Positions 7,577 through 16,040 of a stretch of 64,000 bases of DNA are shown here, piece by piece. Source of the stretch: Geminicoccaceae bacterium (lineage in GTDB: Bacteria > Pseudomonadota > Alphaproteobacteria > Geminicoccales > Geminicoccaceae); contig AP024683.1 in the NCBI GenBank assembly GCA_025999455.1, positions 1,185,501 to 1,249,500 on the forward strand, read 5' to 3'. The notes under the pieces are model-generated. The model ran no database searches, had not been told where the DNA came from, and saw nothing but the letters and a program-made list of their open reading frames with translations. Within the stretch, counting starts at the first letter, position 1. The number at the start of each line of letters is the position of its first letter. Position numbers and translations under genes: made by a program.

Positions 7577-8728
7577 TCACTCGGCGGCGAGCTTGGTGGG
7601 CTCGCGCTTCACCTTCCAGCTGTCGGCATAGCCCGGCACCTCGGTCTGGATCGCGGCGGGGCCGAGCTCGAGCGCGTCACGGGTGTCGAGCATGACCGCG
7701 TACTCGTCGGTCGCGGGCTTGGGCTGGACGAAGGCGCGCTCGAGCGCCTTGGGGTGCGGTCCGTGGGTGAAGCCGCAGGGATGGAAGGTGATCATCCCGG
7801 CCTTGATGTTGTCCCGCGAGAAGAAATCGCCCGCGTGGTAGAACAGGACCTCGTCGTAATCGTCGTTGTTGTGGAAGAACGGCACCTTGAGCGCACCCGG
7901 ATCGGTCTCGAACGGCCGCGGGGTGAAGGTGCAGATCACGAACCGGTTGGCGACCCAGGTCGTGTGCGCCGAGGGCGGCAGATGGTAGCGGTGGCTCGCG
8001 AGCGGCCGGATGTCCTTCACGTTGAGCCGCACCGGGGCGAGATCACCGTGCCAGCCCACCGCGTCGAGCGGGTTGAAGGGGTAGGTGCAGGTCGAGATCC
8101 GGCCGTTGCGCTTGATGAGGACCCGGGTCCGCTCCTCGCTCTGCTGACGCTCGAAGGCCTCGTCGATCTTGGGCGTGTCGAGCACCGCCGGATCGAAGAT
8201 CGCGTGATGCCCCAAGATGCCCTTCTCGGGGAGCATGTAGGTCGAGCCCGTGGCCTCGATCAGGAGGCAGGTCGTGGGGCTCGTGCTCTCGATCCGCCAC
8301 ATCGTGCTGCGTGGCAGCACGACATAGTCACCGGCGCGGTATTCGAGATGACCGTAATCGCAGAAGAGATGGCCGGTGCCCTCGTGGACGAAGATCAGCT
8401 CGTCTCCGTCGGCGTTGCGGGCGAGATGGTCCATCTTCTCCGGCGCGCGCCAGAAGCGCAGCCGGACGTGGGCGTTGTAGAGCACTTCCGGGGCGTCGAA
8501 GGGCGAGGCGTGCGGACCTTGGACGCCGTTCAGGTCGAAGGCGCGCGGCCGCAGCGGACCCTCCCAGCTCTCCCAGCCCGTGGGCGGGTGGCGGTGGTAC
8601 ATCTGCGTCGCCGGGCCGAAGAAGCCCTCCTTGCCGAGCTCGCGCTCGAAGGTCCCTTCGGGCAGATCGGCGTGCGCCTGGCGGCTCGCGCGCCCTTCGA
8701 GGCGCGGGAAGCGGATGTAGTGCTTCAT
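7577..8728 (-). CDS. hmgA: Homogentisate 1,2-dioxygenase
   Basis: A 383-residue cupin-type iron dioxygenase that opens the ring of homogentisate to maleylacetoacetate. Retained metal-site features are FFHNNDDYDEVLFYHAGDFF (His and Glu ligands) and CGFTHGPHPKALE (the HGP motif carrying the last His). N-terminal cupin features GDELIFVHEGTGHLFCDYGH are also present. The ATG at 8726-8728 follows GAGGGGAGCACCCGCG; the 26-codon upstream extension would run across the promoter and operator and is rejected. First gene of the operon, transcribed away from the MarR gene; the promoter at 8779-8806 holds a palindrome, so repression by the MarR protein with relief by a pathway ligand is likely. Confidence 0.9.
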   Translation of the reverse strand: MKHYIRFPRLEGRASRQAHADLPEGTFERELGKEGFFGPATQMYHRHPPTGWESWEGPLRPRAFDLNGVQGPHASPFDAPEVLYNAHVRLRFWRAPEKMDHLARNADGDELIFVHEGTGHLFCDYGHLEYRAGDYVVLPRSTMWRIESTSPTTCLLIEATGSTYMLPEKGILGHHAIFDPAVLDTPKIDEAFERQQSEERTRVLIKRNGRISTCTYPFNPLDAVGWHGDLAPVRLNVKDIRPLASHRYHLPPSAHTTWVANRFVICTFTPRPFETDPGALKVPFFHNNDDYDEVLFYHAGDFFSRDNIKAGMITFHPCGFTHGPHPKALERAFVQPKPATDEYAVMLDTRDALELGPAAIQTEVPGYADSWKVKREPTKLAAE

Positions 8729-8747
8729 CGCGGGTGCTCCCCTCGCG

Positions 8748-8764
8748 GCAGGGCTTGCCTGCCT
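8748..8764 (-). repeat. Inverted repeat in the hmgA leader
   Basis: GGCAGG and CCTGCC separated by 5 bases, lying 20 bp upstream of the dioxygenase start. In the RNA it would form a 6-bp GC hairpin just upstream of the ribosome binding site. It could be a second regulator half-site or a leader stem; nothing more can be said. Confidence 0.4.
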
Positions 8765-8778
8765 TCTCCTGGCGGGGA

Positions 8779-8806
8779 ATGATGTTTCATATGAAACGAA
8801 AGTCAA
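8779..8806 (-). promoter_or_regulatory. hmgA promoter with MarR-type operator
   Basis: On the minus strand a -35 TTGACT (8801-8806) and a -10 CATCAT (8779-8784) are separated by 16 bp. The spacer contains the perfect 14-bp palindrome GTTTCATATGAAAC (8784-8797). A dimeric MarR repressor bound there would block RNA polymerase directly. The same palindrome contains the likely ATG (8791) of the divergent MarR gene, so the regulator should also control itself. The palindrome is read directly from the bases; the regulator assignment is inference from gene order. Confidence 0.72.
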
Positions 8807-9306
8807 CGGCCGGCGACGCGGCGCCGACGGAGGCGGGCGAGCCGTTCCGCCTCGAGGCCTTCCTGCCCTATCGCCTCTCGGTCACCGCCAACCGGATGAG
8901 CCGGGCCTTCGCCCGCGCTTATGCCGAGCGCTTCGGCCTTTCGATCCCGGAATGGCGGGTGATGGCGGTACTCGGCACGGGCGGGCCGCTCACCGCGGCG
9001 GCGATCGTCGAGCGCACGGCCATGGACAAGGTCAAGGTGAGCCGGGCGGTGGCGGCGCTCGAGGCCAAGGGCTTCCTCGCCCGCCGGCCGCATCCCGAAG
9101 ATCGCCGCTCGGCTCTGCTCGAGCTCGCCGGACCGGGCATCGAGGTGTTCCGGGCGATCGTGCCACTCGCCCGGGCGCTCGAGGCCGAGCTCACGGCCGT
9201 GCTCGGCCCCGAGGACCGAGCGCTCCTGTCGAGCCTTCTGGCGCGGCTCGACGCGCATCTGGCCGGGCTCGGCGATCTCGCGCTCGATGCCGGCGACCCG
9301 GGCTGA
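8791..9306 (+). CDS. MarR family transcriptional regulator of the homogentisate operon
   Basis: A 171-residue winged-helix regulator. The recognition core is LTAAAIVERTAMDKVKVSRAV with the wing GFLARRPHPEDRRSALLEL, the classical MarR D-x-R-S motif. It is divergent from hmgA and shares its promoter region. Three in-frame ATGs exist (8779, 8782, 8791). The last is preferred because GGCGGGGA (8771-8778) is then at 12 bp and the others sit too close; a start at 8779 would add four residues. Expected role: ligand-released repressor of the ring-degradation operon, acting through the 8784-8797 palindrome. Confidence 0.88.
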   Translation: MKRKSTAGDAAPTEAGEPFRLEAFLPYRLSVTANRMSRAFARAYAERFGLSIPEWRVMAVLGTGGPLTAAAIVERTAMDKVKVSRAVAALEAKGFLARRPHPEDRRSALLELAGPGIEVFRAIVPLARALEAELTAVLGPEDRALLSSLLARLDAHLAGLGDLALDAGDPG

Positions 9307-9351
9307 GAGCGTCGGCCCGCGCGGGGACGGCCGCGGTGTTCGGCGCGGTCT

Positions 9352-10221
9352 TCAGGGGCAGCGGGCGAGGCGGCCGTCGAGCTTGCGGCGCTTGAAGATC
9401 AGCCCGTAGCCGTCGTTCCGTGCCGCTGAACAGAAGCGCGCCCGAAGACGCGCGTTCTGGACGTATTCGATCACGAACACCGCTTTGCCGGCTCGCCGGA
9501 AGGGCTGGTAGAGCTGGCATTCGTCGTAGGTGTAGCAGGACTCGACGAGCGCCCAGTCGAAGTCGGACACGAGCTCGGCCGCGAGCAGGCCCGTGTTCTT
9601 GAGCCCGATCGAAAGCCCGCGGGCGTGCGCCGCCCGGGCGAGCCAGCGATTGAACCGGAGCTGGTCGGTGCGGTCGAGGGGAAAGCCCGTGTCGTTCTCG
9701 AAACCGTTCACGTTGTCCGCCTCGACCGTATCGAAGCCCTTGGCGCGGCAGAGGTCGAGCCGCGCTTCGAGGATCGGGCCCAAGAGGTCGAGGCGGCGGA
9801 TGTCCACCCACCGCTCACCAGGCCAACCGGCGTAATTCTTGCCGAGCAGGACGGCGGGGTAGGCGGCCGCGTCCGGCCGCCAGTTCTCGAACGCGCCGGC
9901 ATTGACGTAGCAGGCGAGGCGGACGCCGCGGGCCTTCAGCCTCGCGATCGTCGCCGGCTCGGTGTCGAACAGATCGAGGTTCAGAAGGTCGACCGGCCGG
10001 TCGAGGGCGAAGGGCTTCGTGAACTGGACGTCGAAGCGGAGGCCCGGGGTCGGGATCCAAGTCTGGGCCGCGGCCGGGCGCGCCGCGAGCCCGACCGGGA
10101 GGGCGAGGAACAGGAGGGCGAGGAAGAGGATCCGCAGCACACGGCGTGCGCGGTCGATCGCCGAGTGAAGGGTTGAAAGGATATCGAAAACGCGTCTCAC
10201 GGCGTATCCCGATAAGTCCAC
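9352..10221 (-). CDS. GH114-type endo-alpha-1,4-polygalactosaminidase-like protein, exported
   Basis: A 289-residue protein with an N-terminal hydrophobic segment (about residues 28-50, RILFLALLFLALPVGLAARPAAA), either a signal peptide with Ala-rich cleavage site or an anchor. The rest follows the glycoside-hydrolase family 114 TIM-barrel pattern: LNLDLFDTEPATIARLKARG, ACYVNAGAFENWRPDAAAYP, GERWVDIRRLD, KGFDTVEADNVNGFEND, GLSIGLKNT, ALVESCYTYDECQLYQPF and AVFVIEY. Acidic residues at the predicted barrel ends are conserved. Family members cleave polygalactosamine-type exopolysaccharides. It is monocistronic; the physiological substrate is unknown and may be the cell's own exopolymer. Confidence 0.85.
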   Translation of the reverse strand: MDLSGYAVRRVFDILSTLHSAIDRARRVLRILFLALLFLALPVGLAARPAAAQTWIPTPGLRFDVQFTKPFALDRPVDLLNLDLFDTEPATIARLKARGVRLACYVNAGAFENWRPDAAAYPAVLLGKNYAGWPGERWVDIRRLDLLGPILEARLDLCRAKGFDTVEADNVNGFENDTGFPLDRTDQLRFNRWLARAAHARGLSIGLKNTGLLAAELVSDFDWALVESCYTYDECQLYQPFRRAGKAVFVIEYVQNARLRARFCSAARNDGYGLIFKRRKLDGRLARCP

Positions 10222-10302
10222 CGATCATGGCCCTCCATCTCTCAACGAAAGCTCAACGACGCTCTGCTTTCGTCGCGAACACGCGAGAAATGGGAGAAAT
10301 CG

Positions 10303-11139
10303 GTGCCGGTCAACTCCGCTCCCTGGAAGGCCGATGGTGGCTGGTCCCCCGCCACGAAGCCCGGCTCGGGCTGGCGCGCGCCCGGGGCCGACGGTCTCGC
10401 GGGCCTGTTGACGGTCGGCCGCATGCACGCGCTGTTGAGCGCGCAGCTCGGCCGGAAGATCGGCAATGTCCTGCCCGTTCTGCCGGTCGGGCGGAGCCTA
10501 CCGGCCGACCGGGTCGAGCTTTCGCCGGGCGCGCGGGCGCAGCTCGCGCCGCGCCCGCCGAGCGGGGGCGAGAGCCTCGTGACGCCGTCCGACACCCCCG
10601 CGCCCGCCTCCCCGGCTGCGGCCGAGGCCTATCGCGAGCTCGGCCGTACCGCCCATTCGGCGCGGGTCTGGCGCGAGGTCGAACCCGCGACGCTCGGCCG
10701 GGCTTCGAGGGAGGGCCGGAGCGCCACGTTTACGGCGCCGCTCGGCGAGCCGTCACCGAGCCCGGCTCCGACGAGCGAGGTGGCGCCGGCCGATCCGGCC
10801 GCGTCGATCGACGGAGGCGCCGCCGTGCCGCCGCCGAGCGGCCAAGTCGAGCCCACGGTCGAGGATCTCGCACCCGAAGGCGGTGGCGACTCGGCGGGCG
10901 ACGGTGGTGGCGGGGCGCCGGCCGCGGACGGTGCGGCGGGCGGCACGGCGTCGGGCGAGACGGGGTCGACCGGCTCGGGCGGGGCGACGAGCGGCGAGGG
11001 GACCACCGGTTCGGACCCGGACGGCTCGGGCGGCTCCTCGACGAGCGGCTCCTCCTCCGCTGGCTCGTTGTCGAGCGGATCGTCGACGGGCGGATCGTCG
11101 TCGAGCGGCGGTCTCTTCGGCCTCCTGTTCGGCCGCTAG
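10303..11139 (+). CDS. Gly/Ser/Pro-rich low-complexity protein, function unknown
   Basis: A 278-residue protein with GTG start at 10303, preceded by GGGAGAA five bases upstream. Residues 1-60 are a modest ordered region (GLAGLLTVGRMHALLSAQLGRKIGNVLPVLPVG). The middle is Pro/Ala rich, and the last 90 residues are almost only Gly, Ser and Thr, ending in GGLFGLLFGR. The Gly/Ser tail ending in a short hydrophobic patch suggests a surface, secreted or phase-separating protein, but there is no clear signal peptide. I recognise no family. The reading frame is supported by the start signal and consistent composition; no homologue is known to me. Confidence 0.5.
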   Translation: MPVNSAPWKADGGWSPATKPGSGWRAPGADGLAGLLTVGRMHALLSAQLGRKIGNVLPVLPVGRSLPADRVELSPGARAQLAPRPPSGGESLVTPSDTPAPASPAAAEAYRELGRTAHSARVWREVEPATLGRASREGRSATFTAPLGEPSPSPAPTSEVAPADPAASIDGGAAVPPPSGQVEPTVEDLAPEGGGDSAGDGGGGAPAADGAAGGTASGETGSTGSGGATSGEGTTGSDPDGSGGSSTSGSSSAGSLSSGSSTGGSSSSGGLFGLLFGR

Positions 11140-11197
11140 GCGTCGGCGAGCCCGGTCCGCGCCCGCCCACCCCGATCGGTCGGGGCGAGGGCGGCGG

Positions 11198-12697
11198 TCA
11201 GGCCGGGCTCGGCTCCTTGCGGGCCCAGAGCTTCGACAGCACGGGCCAGAAGAGCATCACGAAGCCGAACAGCATGATCGAGGCGACGAGCGCGTTCGAG
11301 AAGAAGATCGTGAAGCTGCCTTCCGAGAGCAGCAGGGCCTGACGGAAGGACTGCTCGGTCCGATCGCCGAGGACCAGGGCGAGGACGAGGGGTGCCAAGG
11401 GGTAGTCGAGCTTCTTCATGACGTAGCCGAGCACCCCGAAGATCAACATCAAGACGATGTCGAAGGCGGCGTTGTTGACCGTGTAGGCGCCGATCGCGCA
11501 GACGACGAAGATGATCGCGGCGATGATCGGGAAGGGCACGCGCAGGATCGCGGCGAACCAGGGCACGGCGACGAGCACGATCAAGAGGCCCACGACGTTG
11601 CCGAGATACATGGACGCGATCAGGCCCCAGACGAAATCCTTCTGCTCGACGAACAGCATGGGCCCGGGCTGGAGGCCCCACATGATGAGCCCGCCCAGGA
11701 GCACGGCCGCGGTCGGCGAGCCCGGGATCCCGAGGGTGAGCATGGGGAGGAGGGCCGAGGTGCCGGCCGCGTGCGCCGCGGTCTCGGGGGCGATCACGCC
11801 CTCGATCCGGCCCTTGCCGAATTCGTGGCCGTGCCGGCTGAGCCGTCGGGCGACGCCGTAACTCATGAAGGAGGCCGGGGTCGCGCCGGCCGGGGTGATC
11901 CCCATCCAGCAGCCGATCAAGGCGGAGCGGACGATGATCGCCTTGTGGCGGATCATCTCGGCCCAGGTGCGCAGGACCGCCTTCAAGTCGATCCGGCCCT
12001 CGCGGCCGCGGAAGGTGAGGCCTTCCTCGACGGATTGGAGGATCTCGGAGATGCCGAAGAGCCCGATCACGACGACGAGGAAGTTGAAGCCGCGCATGAG
12101 CTCGGTCGAGCCGAAGGTGCCGCGCAGTTCGCCCGTGACCGTATCGAGCCCGACCCCGGCCAAGAGGAAGCCCACCATCATCGAGGCCATGGTCTTGAAG
12201 GGCGAGCCCGAGGAGAGGCCGATGAAGCTCGCGAAGGCGAGGAACATCACGGCGAAGAACTCGGCCGGACCGAAGCGCAGGGCGAAGCCCGCGACGAGCG
12301 GCGAGACGAAGGTGATGACGAGGATCGCCACGAACGCGCCGATGAAGGAGGAGGTGAAGGCGGCGGTCAGCGCCTCGGCGGCGCGGCCGTTCTGGGCCAT
12401 GGGATAGCCGTCGAAGGTCGTGGCGACCGACCAGGGCTCCCCCGGGATGTTGAAGAGGATCGAGGTGATCGCCCCGCCGAAGAGCGCGCCCCAATAGATG
12501 CAGGAGAGGAGGATGATCGCCGAGACGGGCTCGAGGGTGAAGGTGAGCGGCAAGAGGATCGCGACACCGTTGGCACCGCCGAGCCCGGGCAGCACGCCGA
12601 TCAGCACGCCGAGCACGATGCCGGCGACCATGAGCGCGAGGTTGGTGGGTTCGAGCGCGATCGAAAAGCCGTGGAAGAGCGCCAAGAGCTCGCTCAT
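11198..12697 (-). CDS. tctA: Tripartite tricarboxylate transporter, large permease TctA
   Basis: A 499-residue protein with about 11-12 membrane segments. The N-terminal GVLIGVLPGLGGANGVAILLPLTF and GGAITSILFNIPGEPWSVATTFDG stretches are TctA signatures; a second GxPGS-type element, LGIPGSPTAAVLLGGL, lies near the middle. It forms the channel of a TTT uptake system driven by the ion gradient, with TctB and the periplasmic TctC encoded just upstream in the order C-B-A on the same strand. The solute (a carboxylate, dicarboxylate or aromatic acid) cannot be told from TctA. ATG at 12695-12697. Confidence 0.93.
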   Translation of the reverse strand: MSELLALFHGFSIALEPTNLALMVAGIVLGVLIGVLPGLGGANGVAILLPLTFTLEPVSAIILLSCIYWGALFGGAITSILFNIPGEPWSVATTFDGYPMAQNGRAAEALTAAFTSSFIGAFVAILVITFVSPLVAGFALRFGPAEFFAVMFLAFASFIGLSSGSPFKTMASMMVGFLLAGVGLDTVTGELRGTFGSTELMRGFNFLVVVIGLFGISEILQSVEEGLTFRGREGRIDLKAVLRTWAEMIRHKAIIVRSALIGCWMGITPAGATPASFMSYGVARRLSRHGHEFGKGRIEGVIAPETAAHAAGTSALLPMLTLGIPGSPTAAVLLGGLIMWGLQPGPMLFVEQKDFVWGLIASMYLGNVVGLLIVLVAVPWFAAILRVPFPIIAAIIFVVCAIGAYTVNNAAFDIVLMLIFGVLGYVMKKLDYPLAPLVLALVLGDRTEQSFRQALLLSEGSFTIFFSNALVASIMLFGFVMLFWPVLSKLWARKEPSPA

Positions 12698-12752
12698 GCG
12701 CCGACCAGCTCCGGGAAGGACGCGAGGGGGATCGCCGGGGTCGGGTTCGGGC

Positions 12753-13253
12753 TCAGAAGCCGAGCGCGTGCTCGACCGGGCCCTTCGGAAGGGGCACGAG
12801 GAACCAGATCTCGAAGACGAGGAAGGTGACCGTCACGAGGGCTGCGGCGACCGGCACCGCCTGACGCAGCGGGAAGCCGCCGATCCCGCGCATGAACCAG
12901 AGCACGAGCGCGGCCGAGGCGGCATAGATGCCGACGACGAAGATGCCCGCGCTGTAGACGATCGCCGGTCCCAACACCCGCGAGACGAGGAGGAGGCGCG
13001 GCCAGCTCACGAAGAGGCGTCCCGAATCGTGGCGGCGAATGGCTTGGACGAGCGTGGCACCGCTCGCGACGATCAAGAGGATGCCGACCCAGAACGGAAA
13101 ATAGCCCGCTTCGGGGCCGTCGAAGCCCCAACCGTTGCCGAGCCGGAGCCCCTCGCTCACGGCGAGACCGCCCACGGTCATGAACAGGAGAGCCAGGACG
13201 ACCTCGACGGTCGTCTGCCCGATCCCTCGACCCCCGCCAGCGAATTGCGGCAT
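12753..13253 (-). CDS. tctB: Tripartite tricarboxylate transporter, small subunit TctB
   Basis: A 166-residue protein with four predicted membrane segments: VVLALLFMTVGGLAV, YFPFWVGILLIVASGATLVQA, VLGPAIVYSAGIFVVGIYAASAALVLWF and AVPVAAALVTVTFLVFEIWFLVPLPKG. The GPEAGYFPFW stretch between the first two, with loop Asp/Glu, and the LPKG C-terminal element are typical of TctB. ATG at 13251-13253 follows GAGGGGG. Lies between tctC and tctA, completing the transporter. Confidence 0.9.
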   Translation of the reverse strand: MPQFAGGGRGIGQTTVEVVLALLFMTVGGLAVSEGLRLGNGWGFDGPEAGYFPFWVGILLIVASGATLVQAIRRHDSGRLFVSWPRLLLVSRVLGPAIVYSAGIFVVGIYAASAALVLWFMRGIGGFPLRQAVPVAAALVTVTFLVFEIWFLVPLPKGPVEHALGF

Positions 13254-13306
13254 GTCACGATCCCCCTCGGTCGATGTTGAGCTGCTCGAACGATGCGCTC
13301 TGCGGT

Positions 13307-14302
13307 TCACTTCGCGAGGAAGCCGGCTTCCGCCATGAGCTGGCGGTGGCGCTCCTCCTCGCGCTCGAGCCAGGCGCGGAACTCCGCCCCTTCGAGCGCG
13401 GTCTGGTTGAAGGCGCCCTGGGCCATGAGCTCTTTCCATTCGGGCGTGGCGCGGACCTTGTCGAGCAAGTCGATGTAGTAGCGGACCTGCTCCTGGGTGA
13501 CGCCGGCCGGCATGAAGATGCCGCGCAGCATGAGATACTCGACGTCCAGACCTTGGCTCTTGCAGGTCGGGATGTCGGCCCAGGACATCGTGTCGGTGAT
13601 CTTCTCCGGATAGGGCATGGGCTTCGAGTCGAACACGCAGAGGGGTCGAACCTTGCCCGCCTTCCAGTGACTCACCGCCTCGATCGGGTTGTTGACGCTG
13701 GTGTCGATGTGGCCGCCCACGAGCTGGACGGCGACCTCGCCGCCGCCCTTGTAGGGCACGTAGGTGAACTGGGCGCCCGTGGCCTTGCCGATCGCCACGG
13801 TGATGATGTGGTCCTCTTGCCGGGAGCCCGTGCCGCCCATCCGCAGCTTCTGGGTCTTGCCGGCGGCGACGAGCTCGGCCACCGACTTCCAAGGCGATTC
13901 GGTGTTGACCCAGAGGACGAACTCGTCGAGCGCGAGCATCTTCACCGGCGTGATGTCGCTCCACCGGAACGGCACTCCGGTCGCCAATGGTGTCGTGAAG
14001 AGGCTCGACAGCGTGATCAGAAGAAGGTGCGCATCGCCCTTCTTCTCCTTCACCTCGAGGAAGGCTTCGGCGCCGGCCCCGCCGCCCTTGTTCTGGACGA
14101 CGATCGGCTGCTTCATCAGATTGTGCTTGGCGACGATCGCCTGGATCGTGCGCGCCATTTGATCGGCACCACCACCCGTGCCGGCCGGCACGTAGAACTG
14201 GACGGGCTTGCTGGGCTCCCAAGCCTGCGCGGTCGCGGCCAGACAACACGCGCTCAACACCGCGGCGCATCCCATCAACACGCGACGGCAAGACACCCGC
14301 AT
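13307..14302 (-). CDS. tctC: Tripartite tricarboxylate transporter substrate-binding protein TctC
   Basis: A 331-residue periplasmic binding protein of the Bug/TctC family. Signal peptide at residues 1-27 ending in AATAQA. The VPAGTGGGADQMART loop and VVQNKGGGAGAEA loop bind the ligand carboxylate; YVPYKGGGEVAVQLVGGHID is the domain-2 signature. The ATG at 14300-14302 follows GAGGAAGGC. First gene of the tctCBA run, divergent from an acyl-CoA synthetase; the shared 169-bp region carries a TTGACA box and an inverted repeat. The pairing suggests the imported acid may be activated to its CoA thioester, an inference from position. Confidence 0.93.
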   Translation of the reverse strand: MRVSCRRVLMGCAAVLSACCLAATAQAWEPSKPVQFYVPAGTGGGADQMARTIQAIVAKHNLMKQPIVVQNKGGGAGAEAFLEVKEKKGDAHLLLITLSSLFTTPLATGVPFRWSDITPVKMLALDEFVLWVNTESPWKSVAELVAAGKTQKLRMGGTGSRQEDHIITVAIGKATGAQFTYVPYKGGGEVAVQLVGGHIDTSVNNPIEAVSHWKAGKVRPLCVFDSKPMPYPEKITDTMSWADIPTCKSQGLDVEYLMLRGIFMPAGVTQEQVRYYIDLLDKVRATPEWKELMAQGAFNQTALEGAEFRAWLEREEERHRQLMAEAGFLAK

Positions 14303-14354
14303 GCCTTCCTCCCCGAGTCCGGTGGCCCGCCCTCCCTACCAACTCCGTCCGGGA

Positions 14355-14375
14355 TGTCAAAACACTTTTAGTGTT
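14355..14375 (-). promoter_or_regulatory. tctC -35 box and adjacent 15-bp inverted repeat
   Basis: On the minus strand a consensus -35 TTGACA (14355-14360) is followed 16 bp later by a weak -10 TAGGGA (14333-14338). Abutting the -35 is the perfect inverted repeat AACACT-TTT-AGTGTT (14361-14375). The repeat is unusual in being AT-rich within GC-rich surroundings and lies between two divergent genes, so it may bind a regulator of both tctCBA and the acyl-CoA synthetase gene. No regulator gene is adjacent. Confidence 0.5.
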
Positions 14376-14471
14376 GCGCGATTTAAGAAAAACTTTGGCC
14401 GCTTGCAGCGCCCCTCGGTCCTCGCCAGGCTCGGCGAGCGCGAACGCGCCCTCGTTCGGGAGGTCCCGGCC

Positions 14472-16040
14472 GTGAACCTCGCTCACTTCTTCCTCCGCAT
14501 CGCGCGGCGCGACCCCGAGGCCCCGGCGGTCGCGCTCGGCCCCCGCCCGCTTTGGACCTACGCGCAGCTCGTCGAGCGCGCGGCCCGGCTCGCCGCGGGG
14601 CTCCGCGCGCGGCTCGGCTGCCGCGACGGCGACCGGGTCGCGATCGTCATGGAGAACCGCCCGGAATATCTCGAGATCGAGCTCGCCGCCTGGTGGGCGG
14701 GGCTCGCGATCGTGCCGATCAACGCCAAGCTCCACCCGATGGAGCTCGGCTGGATCCTCGAGAACGCCGAGCCCCGGATCTGCTTCGCCTCGCCCGAGCT
14801 CGCACCCGCCGTGGAAGAAGGCGGCATCCCGCCCGGCTGTCGCGCGATCGAGGTCGGCTCGGCCGACTACGCCGCCCTCTTCGCCGAGGATCCTTTGGCG
14901 TTGACCCCGGTCGAGCCCGATCGGCTCGCCTGGCTCTTCTACACGAGCGGGACGACAGGCCGGCCCAAGGGGGCGATGATCACGCACCGGAACTTGCGGG
15001 CGATGACCTACGCCTACCACGTCGACGTCGACGAGGTGGCACCACGCTCCGCCCTCCTCCACGCCGCCCCTTTGAGCCACGGCTCGGGCTGCTACGTGAG
15101 CCCGCACGCGGCGGTGGGGTCCTGCCACGTGGTGCCGGAGAGCGCCCGCTTCGACGAGGCCGAAGTCGTCGAGCTCTGTCGCGCCTGGCCGCGGGTCCAC
15201 ATGTTCGCCGCCCCGACCATGGTCAACCGCATCGTCCGTCAGGTCCGCGAGCGGGGGCCCGTGCCCACCGGCCTCGCGACGATCGTCTACGGCGGCGCAC
15301 CCATGTACCTGGCCGACCTCGAGGAAGCGCACCGGGTCTTGGGCTTCCGCTTGGCCCAACTCTACGGCCAGGGCGAATCGCCCATGTGCATCACCGCGCT
15401 CTCCAAGCGCGAGCACGAGGCGGCGGCGAAGGCCGGGCGGCGCGACATCCTGCAATCGGCCGGGACCCCCCAGCTCGTCTGCGAGGTGATCGTCGCCGAC
15501 GAGGAGGGCCGGCCCCTGCCGCCGGGCGAGGTGGGCGAGGTGCTCGTCCGCGGCGACAGCGTCGTCCCCGGCTACTGGCGCAACCCCGAGGCCACCGCCG
15601 CGACGATGGGGACGGGCTGGCTCAAGACGGGTGACGTCGGCAGTTTCGATGCGGCCGGCTACCTCACCCTCAAGGACCGGTCGAAGGACCTCATCATCTC
15701 GGGCGGTGCGAACATCTATCCGCGCGAGGTCGAGGAGGCGCTTTTGACCCACCCCAAGGTCAAGGAGGTCTCGGTCGTGGGGCTGCCGGATCGGGAATGG
15801 GGCGAGCAGGTCGTGGCCTGCGTCGTGGCCGAGCCCGGCACCACGGCCGAGGAGCTCGACGCGCACTGCCTGCAGCGGATCGCCCGCTTCAAGCGGCCGA
15901 AGCGCTACATTTTCGTCGACGCGCTGCCCAAGAGCGCTTACGGCAAGATCTTGAAGCGCGAGCTGCGGGACCGACTCCGGCGCGAGCTCGACAGGGCCGC
16001 TCAGGGTGGTGCGAGTTCGAGCCAGAAGCTCGTCTCGTAG
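14472..16040 (+). CDS. AMP-dependent acyl-CoA synthetase / ligase
   Basis: A 522-residue ANL-superfamily enzyme that adenylates a carboxylic acid and transfers it to CoA. P-loop FYTSGTTGRPKGAMITHR, A5 region LYGQGES, A7 TGDVG, A8 region DRSKDLIISGGANIYPREVEE and the catalytic Lys in PKSAYGKILKREL are all present. GTG at 14472 follows GGGAGG at nine bases; the upstream in-frame extension crosses the divergent promoter and is rejected. The 3' end overlaps the convergent methyltransferase gene by 40 bp. Substrate unknown: the pattern resembles medium-chain or aromatic acyl-CoA ligases. Divergence from tctCBA suggests it acts on the imported acid. Confidence 0.92.
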   Translation: MNLAHFFLRIARRDPEAPAVALGPRPLWTYAQLVERAARLAAGLRARLGCRDGDRVAIVMENRPEYLEIELAAWWAGLAIVPINAKLHPMELGWILENAEPRICFASPELAPAVEEGGIPPGCRAIEVGSADYAALFAEDPLALTPVEPDRLAWLFYTSGTTGRPKGAMITHRNLRAMTYAYHVDVDEVAPRSALLHAAPLSHGSGCYVSPHAAVGSCHVVPESARFDEAEVVELCRAWPRVHMFAAPTMVNRIVRQVRERGPVPTGLATIVYGGAPMYLADLEEAHRVLGFRLAQLYGQGESPMCITALSKREHEAAAKAGRRDILQSAGTPQLVCEVIVADEEGRPLPPGEVGEVLVRGDSVVPGYWRNPEATAATMGTGWLKTGDVGSFDAAGYLTLKDRSKDLIISGGANIYPREVEEALLTHPKVKEVSVVGLPDREWGEQVVACVVAEPGTTAEELDAHCLQRIARFKRPKRYIFVDALPKSAYGKILKRELRDRLRRELDRAAQGGASSSQKLVS

